64,000 bases of DNA from Streptomyces sp. RerS4 (lineage in GTDB: Bacteria > Actinomycetota > Actinomycetes > Streptomycetales > Streptomycetaceae), in assembly GCF_023515955.1 (NCBI RefSeq), contig NZ_CP097322.1, positions 2,234,001 to 2,298,000 of the forward strand, written 5' to 3'. A program made the translations under genes and the position numbers. The notes under the pieces were generated by a model. That model worked only from the letters and a program-made list of their open reading frames with translations. It was not told the origin of the DNA and did not search any database. Positions 60,504 to 64,000 of this stretch are shown here, piece by piece. The first letter of the stretch is position 1. Each line of letters begins with the position of its first letter.

Positions 60504-61405
60504 ACGCCGACCTGCTGAACGCCGCACTCACCGCGGCCCAACGGGGCTGGCCCGTCTTCCCGCTCCGACCCGGCTCCAAGGTCCCCGCGCTGCACGGCGA
60601 GACGCGGTGCCCCCGTACGGGTGCCTGCGCGGACGGACACGCCAAGCCCGAACAGCGCGCCACCACCGACCCCGACCGGATCCGTACCGCGTGGGCCGCC
60701 GGCGCCTACAACGTCGGGGTGGCGACCGGCCCGGCCGGGCTCGTCGTGATCGACCTCGACCCGCCGAAACCGTCCGACCCGCCCGGCACCCTCAGCGGCG
60801 CGCAGATCCTCGACGCCCTGTGCCGGGCCACCGGCGAGACCCTGCCGCCCACCTACACGGTGACCACGCCGTCCGGGGGCCGCCACCGGTACTTCACCGC
60901 CCCCGCCGGGATCATCATGCGCTCCACCCAGGACATCCTGGGCCGGCACATCGACACCCGGGCCTGGGGCGGGTACGTCGTCGCCCCCGGCAGCACCACC
61001 CCCACCGGCGCCTACACCGTCACCGACGACCGGCCCGTGGCCCCGCTCCCCGCGTGGCTGTGCGCCAAGCTCACCGAGCCACCCCGCATCAAGGCCGTAC
61101 CCCTGTCCCCGACCACGGTCAGGCCCGCCGGGCGCCGTGCCGCGTACGCCGACGCGGCCCTGCGCAACGAGGAACAGGCCGTCGCCAACGCCCCCGAGGG
61201 CCACCGGAACCAGGCACTCGTCAGGGCCGCACGCGCGCTCGGGCGGTTGATCGCGTCCGGCGACCTCGACCGCACTCTGGTGGAGCAGGCTCTTAGCCGG
61301 GGGGCGGAAGCGGCCGGTCTGAAGCCCTACGAGTACCGCTCCGCCATCACCAGCGCCCTCAACTGGTCCATCGCCAACAACCCAGCCGGCCGGGGGGCGG
61401 CATGA
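60500..61405 (+). CDS. Bifunctional DNA primase/polymerase (Prim-Pol)
   Basis: 301 residues from a GTG overlapping the methyltransferase stop. It opens with ALTAAQRGWPVFPLRPGSKV and has AYNVGVATGPAGLVVIDLDP, whose Asp pair forms the metal site, and TPSGGRHRYF with the conserved His; the helical tail (RRAAYADAALRNEEQAVANA) is the primase C-terminal domain. In AICEs, Prim-Pol plus a DUF3631 ATPase form one of the standard replication modules. It would prime or copy the excised circular element. Confidence 0.9.
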   Translation: MNADLLNAALTAAQRGWPVFPLRPGSKVPALHGETRCPRTGACADGHAKPEQRATTDPDRIRTAWAAGAYNVGVATGPAGLVVIDLDPPKPSDPPGTLSGAQILDALCRATGETLPPTYTVTTPSGGRHRYFTAPAGIIMRSTQDILGRHIDTRAWGGYVVAPGSTTPTGAYTVTDDRPVAPLPAWLCAKLTEPPRIKAVPLSPTTVRPAGRRAAYADAALRNEEQAVANAPEGHRNQALVRAARALGRLIASGDLDRTLVEQALSRGAEAAGLKPYEYRSAITSALNWSIANNPAGRGAA

Positions 61406-61758
61406 GCGCCCGCGAACACCCCCCGGCTAACAGCCCTACCCCCACCCCCACCGGGATCAGGTCCGCCGAACCGGCCCCCGCCCCGGACGGCGGTGGTGCG
61501 CCGAAGGTCGTCGCCGAAGGCGTCCTTTCTGCCCTTCGCCCTCACCCGCGCCCGGCCGATGACGGGCGGCGTCCCGTGGCCTGGCTCCACATCACCGCAC
61601 CCGGACGCGGCGCCACCCCCACCGTCCGGTCCTGGTGCGGCTGCGGACGCGACCTCTTCGCCGCCGGCCAGGCCCGCGCGCTCGCACTGATCGCCGACCA
61701 CGACCACCACCGCACCACGTGCCCCCAGCGGGCCGACGACAGGAGCGCCGCCGCATGA
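61402..61758 (+). CDS. Small Cys-containing protein within the replication operon
   Basis: 118 residues. Pro/Thr-rich N-terminal half, then VAWLHITAPGRGATPTVRSW followed by CGCGRDLFAAGQARALALIA and HDHHRTTCPQ, a possible zinc site. It overlaps the genes on both sides by four bases (ATGA). Conserved in position in AICE replication modules; function unknown. Confidence 0.7.
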   Translation: MSAREHPPANSPTPTPTGIRSAEPAPAPDGGGAPKVVAEGVLSALRPHPRPADDGRRPVAWLHITAPGRGATPTVRSWCGCGRDLFAAGQARALALIADHDHHRTTCPQRADDRSAAA

Positions 61759-62918
61759 CCCTGACCACCATCCACCCCGCCGACCTCGCCGACCTCGCCG
61801 CCGACGTCCCGGAGCAGGCGCCGCAGGGCGTGGCCGTCCTCGACGCGGTCGAGGCCTTCCACCGCCGCTTCAACGTCTTCCCCAGCGAGGCCGCCTACAT
61901 CGCGGTCGTGCTGTGGGACGCCCACGCCCACCTCCTCGACGCGTTCGACGCCACCCCCCGCCTCGCGTTCCTCTCCCCGGAACCCGGATCGGGCAAGTCC
62001 CGCGCGCTGGAGATCGTGGAGACCCTGGTCCCCGCGCCCATGGTGGCGGTCAACGCCTCCCCGGCCGCGCTCTTCCGGGCCGTCTCGGGTGGTGAGGGCC
62101 GGCCCACGATCCTCTTCGACGAGATCGACACCGTCTTCGGCCCCAAGGCCGGGGAGAACGAGGAACTGCGCGGGTTCATCAACGCCGGCCACCGACGCTC
62201 GGGCGTCACCTACCGGTGCGTGAGCGACGGCGCCGGCAACCAGTCCGTCGTCGCGTTCCCCTCGTATTGCGCGCTGGCCGTGGCCGGGCTGGGGAACCTG
62301 CCCGACACGATCCTGACCCGCTCCGTCGTCATCCGCATGCGCCGCCGGGCCCGCGCCGAGAAGGTCGAGCCGTTCCGCGCCCGCCTGCACACCGCCGAGG
62401 GCCACGCCCTTCGCGAGAGGCTCGCCACCTGGGCCGACCACGTCCGCGACCGCATCACCGGCGCCTTCCCCGTCATGCCCGACGGGGTCACCGACCGACC
62501 CGCCGACGTCTGGGAGCCCCTTCTCGCGGTGGCCGACGCCGCTGGCGGGGACTGGCCCGAACGGGCCCGCGCCGCCTGCATCGAGCTGGTCACCGCCGCC
62601 GAGACCGACGACAAGGCCAGTCTCGGCGTCCGCCTCCTCACCGACCTGCGCGACCACGTCTTCGGAGACATCCCCCGCCTGCCCACCGCCGCCGTCCTCG
62701 AACAGCTCCGCTCCCTGGACGAAGCCCCCTGGGGCGACCTCAACGGCCGCCCCCTCGACGCCCGCGGGCTCGGCCAGACGCTCCGCGAGTACATGACCAC
62801 CGACAACAAGCCCATCGTCGCCCGCAACATCAAATCCGGCGGAGCCGTGCTCAAGGGGTACTACGCCGCCGACCTCGCCGACGCGTGGAGCAGGTACTGC
62901 CCGCCCCCCGGTTCCTAG
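61755..62918 (+). CDS. DUF3631 ATPase/helicase of AICE replication module
   Basis: 387 residues. Walker A LSPEPGSGKSRALEIVETLV near residue 80, Walker B RPTILFDEIDTVFGP near 115, then GFINAGHRRSGVTYRC and a sensor-like LPDTILTRSVVIRMRRRA. The C-terminal DUF3631 region has VLEQLRSLDEAPWGDLNGRP and RNIKSGGAVLKGYYAADLAD. This protein follows Prim-Pol in many Streptomyces elements and is the probable replicative helicase. An iteron-like region starts six bases after its stop. Confidence 0.88.
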   Translation: MTLTTIHPADLADLAADVPEQAPQGVAVLDAVEAFHRRFNVFPSEAAYIAVVLWDAHAHLLDAFDATPRLAFLSPEPGSGKSRALEIVETLVPAPMVAVNASPAALFRAVSGGEGRPTILFDEIDTVFGPKAGENEELRGFINAGHRRSGVTYRCVSDGAGNQSVVAFPSYCALAVAGLGNLPDTILTRSVVIRMRRRARAEKVEPFRARLHTAEGHALRERLATWADHVRDRITGAFPVMPDGVTDRPADVWEPLLAVADAAGGDWPERARAACIELVTAAETDDKASLGVRLLTDLRDHVFGDIPRLPTAAVLEQLRSLDEAPWGDLNGRPLDARGLGQTLREYMTTDNKPIVARNIKSGGAVLKGYYAADLADAWSRYCPPPGS

Positions 62919-62923
62919 AAGTG

Positions 62924-63136
62924 CGCTACCGCCGCTACCTCCGCTACCGCCCAGGTCAGAGCACCTGCCGAGGGTAGCGGCAAGACCCGAGGTAGCGGCA
63001 AAGCCCCGCTACCCCCACCCCGCCACCGGTCCGCGCCCGCCCCCGGCCGGTGGCGGCATTCATCCGCTACCGCTATCCCATCCGCTACCAAAACACCGCC
63101 CCTGACCTGCGCGGTAGCGGAGTAGCGGCGGTAGCG
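62924..63136. repeat. CGCTACC / GGTAGCG iteron-like cluster, candidate replication origin
   Basis: CGCTACC at 62924, 62933, 62942, 63007, 63065 and 63083; reverse GGTAGCG at 62973, 62991, 63113 and 63130; variants CGCTATC at 63071 and AGTAGCG at 63121. A GCCACCGG...CCGGTGGC hairpin occupies the middle (about 63022-63055). It lies between the replication genes and xis, the expected place of an AICE origin or of an Xis/Int accessory site. Confidence 0.65.
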
Positions 63137-63169
63137 GACATCTCGGAGGGGTCCCCGACCCCAATCTGA

Positions 63170-63388
63170 ATGGAGGGGATCGACCTGACCGCCATACCGC
63201 CCCGCTTCTTCAAGCCCGAGACGCTCGCGGAACTCTTCGACGTGCCCGTCGAAACCGTCTACCAGTGGCGCAAGAAGCGCACCGGGCCGCCCGGATTCCG
63301 CGTCGGCAAGCACGTCCGCTACCACCCCGAAGCCGTACGGGCCTGGATCGATCAGCAGATGACCGCTGACCTCAGCCAGGCCGCATAG
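63170..63388 (+). CDS. xis: Excisionase (Xis), MerR-like HTH
   Basis: 72 residues. FKPETLAELFDVPVETVYQW, then RVGKHVRYHPEAVRAWIDQQ, the standard winged-helix excisionase/MerR-like fold. It bends att-site DNA and biases the neighbouring integrase toward excision. The start is uncertain, since MEGIDLTAIP has little ribosome-binding sequence. Direct neighbour of int, as in pSAM2. Confidence 0.88.
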   Translation: MEGIDLTAIPPRFFKPETLAELFDVPVETVYQWRKKRTGPPGFRVGKHVRYHPEAVRAWIDQQMTADLSQAA

Positions 63389-63401
63389 AAGTCCCCGTCG
63401 C

Positions 63402-63427
63402 AGGGCGGGCCCGCGCGGGCCCGCCCT
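63402..63427. terminator. Perfect 26-base palindrome between xis and int
   Basis: AGGGCGGGCCCGC (63402-63414) followed directly by its reverse complement (63415-63427). It forms a stem with no free loop beyond the turn; it is a terminator or a regulatory stem limiting read-through into int. Confidence 0.65.
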
Positions 63428-63451
63428 CTCGCATTCCACGAAAGGCCGCAG

Positions 63452-64000
63452 ATGGCAGGACACGTCCAGGACCGCTGGTACAAGACGGAGAAAGGACCCG
63501 ATGGAAAGCCCCGCCGAATCAAGACCGACCGATACGGGCTTGGTTCGCGCTACCGGGCCCGCTTCATCGGCCCCGACGGGACCGAGAAGTCCAAGAGCTT
63601 CCCCGACAAACAGAAGCGCATTGCTGAGCAGTGGCTGGTCCACGTCGAGGCCGACATGTCGCGGCGGCAGTACGTCGATCCCGTCGCCAGTCGGATCACC
63701 TTCCGGGAGTACGGCGAGAAGTGGATCGCCAGTCAAACCACGGACCCGACCACTCGCACCGCGGTTGAAGTACAGCTCCGAAAGCACGCCTTCCCATACC
63801 TGGGTTCTCGACCGCTCGACTCGTTCCGCCCCGAGCACATTCGGGACTGGCTCAGCAAGTTGGAGCCCGTGCTCCCCGTTTCCTCATACCGCCGTGTCAT
63901 CTTCGCCAGCGTCTCGTCCGTGCTTGCCGCAGCGGTGGACGACGAGTTGCTGACTCGGAACCCGTGCCGAGCCCGTAGCGTACGGCCGCCGGCGTCGGTA
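63452..64000 (+). CDS. int: Tyrosine integrase of the AICE, N-terminal part
   Basis: 183 codons before the window ends. It begins MAGHVQDRWYKTEKGPDGKP and has the arm-type binding domain (RYRARFIGPDGTEKSKSFPD) and the core-binding SAM-like domain (ITFREYGEKWIASQTTDPTT, HIRDWLSKLEPVLPVSSYRR). The catalytic domain lies outside. It should recombine attP with a chromosomal attB, often a tRNA gene, which is expected just to the right. AAAGG precedes the ATG. Confidence 0.9.
   Translation, partial: MAGHVQDRWYKTEKGPDGKPRRIKTDRYGLGSRYRARFIGPDGTEKSKSFPDKQKRIAEQWLVHVEADMSRRQYVDPVASRITFREYGEKWIASQTTDPTTRTAVEVQLRKHAFPYLGSRPLDSFRPEHIRDWLSKLEPVLPVSSYRRVIFASVSSVLAAAVDDELLTRNPCRARSVRPPASV

Larger units (their letters stand above)
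44191..64000 (+). mobile_element. Actinomycete integrative and conjugative element (AICE), right end outside window
   Basis: Gene content and order fit AICEs: regulators, RapZ-C-type gene, DUF6284, Spd-like membrane proteins, a single TraB/FtsK translocase, Prim-Pol plus DUF3631 replication genes, repeats, xis and int at the right. Most genes from 52190 overlap or nearly touch. The left border is uncertain; it could lie anywhere between the end of CRISPR array 2 and the GntR-NUDIX gene. No attachment-site pair or tRNA gene can be seen, since the int-proximal end is beyond 64000. A Tn554-like element is inserted inside it. Confidence 0.7.

Overview
The window looks like a Streptomyces chromosome, or that of a close relative. 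It is very GC-rich with strong third-position GC bias, uses many GTG and TTG starts, couples genes through ATGA/GTGA overlaps, and carries a malEFG/aglA/malR cluster, glnE, a mycothiol-dependent enzyme and an actinomycete-type integrative conjugative element (AICE).

Region 1 (1-7.6 kb) holds housekeeping and conserved hypothetical genes: a membrane protein cut by the window edge, a rhomboid-like protein, a tyrosine phosphatase, a frameshifted membrane-anchored gene, a metal-dependent hydrolase coupled to a ferredoxin-type reductase, a TetR regulator and a GNAT acetyltransferase. Region 2 (7.6-24.7 kb) is a starch/maltodextrin system. It has a secreted bimodular amylopullulanase and a CBM20 alpha-amylase outside the cell, a MalE-MalF-MalG importer, two cytoplasmic GH13 alpha-glucosidases and two LacI/MalR-type repressors. 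Candidate operators lie before the amylase gene and between the divergent malE and aglA2. The aglA-lacI pair is present twice. Region 3 (24.7-41.8 kb) contains a PAP2 membrane protein, a Ser/Thr kinase fused to a shortened MFS transporter, a decayed XRE/DUF397 pair beside an ATP-binding protein, an HTH protein, a mycothiol-dependent enzyme, a papain-like secreted protease with a surface protein, glnE, two tandem PIG-L deacetylases with propeller-like tails, and an MrcB-N/DUF3883 protein.

Region 4 (41.9-44.0 kb) has two type I-E-like CRISPR arrays with related leaders and no cas genes in the window. Between them lies the last ~33 codons of a glutamine synthetase gene with its terminator. Region 5 (44.2-64 kb) reads as one AICE running off the right edge: a GntR-NUDIX fusion (KorSA/Pif-like), an XRE-TPR regulator, a RapZ-C-domain gene, small transfer genes, a TraB/FtsK translocase, a cytosine methyltransferase, a Prim-Pol and DUF3631 replication module, an iteron-like region, xis and int. 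The RapZ-C gene is split by a ~4.8 kb Tn554-like insertion (two coupled tyrosine recombinases, a zinc-ribbon protein and a barstar); both halves are still readable on either side.

Several genes show single-base frameshifts (the first gene, the gene at 2340-4261, possibly the methyltransferase). These may be real decay or assembly indels. All functional statements come from reading the sequence and remembered family features; no search was run.
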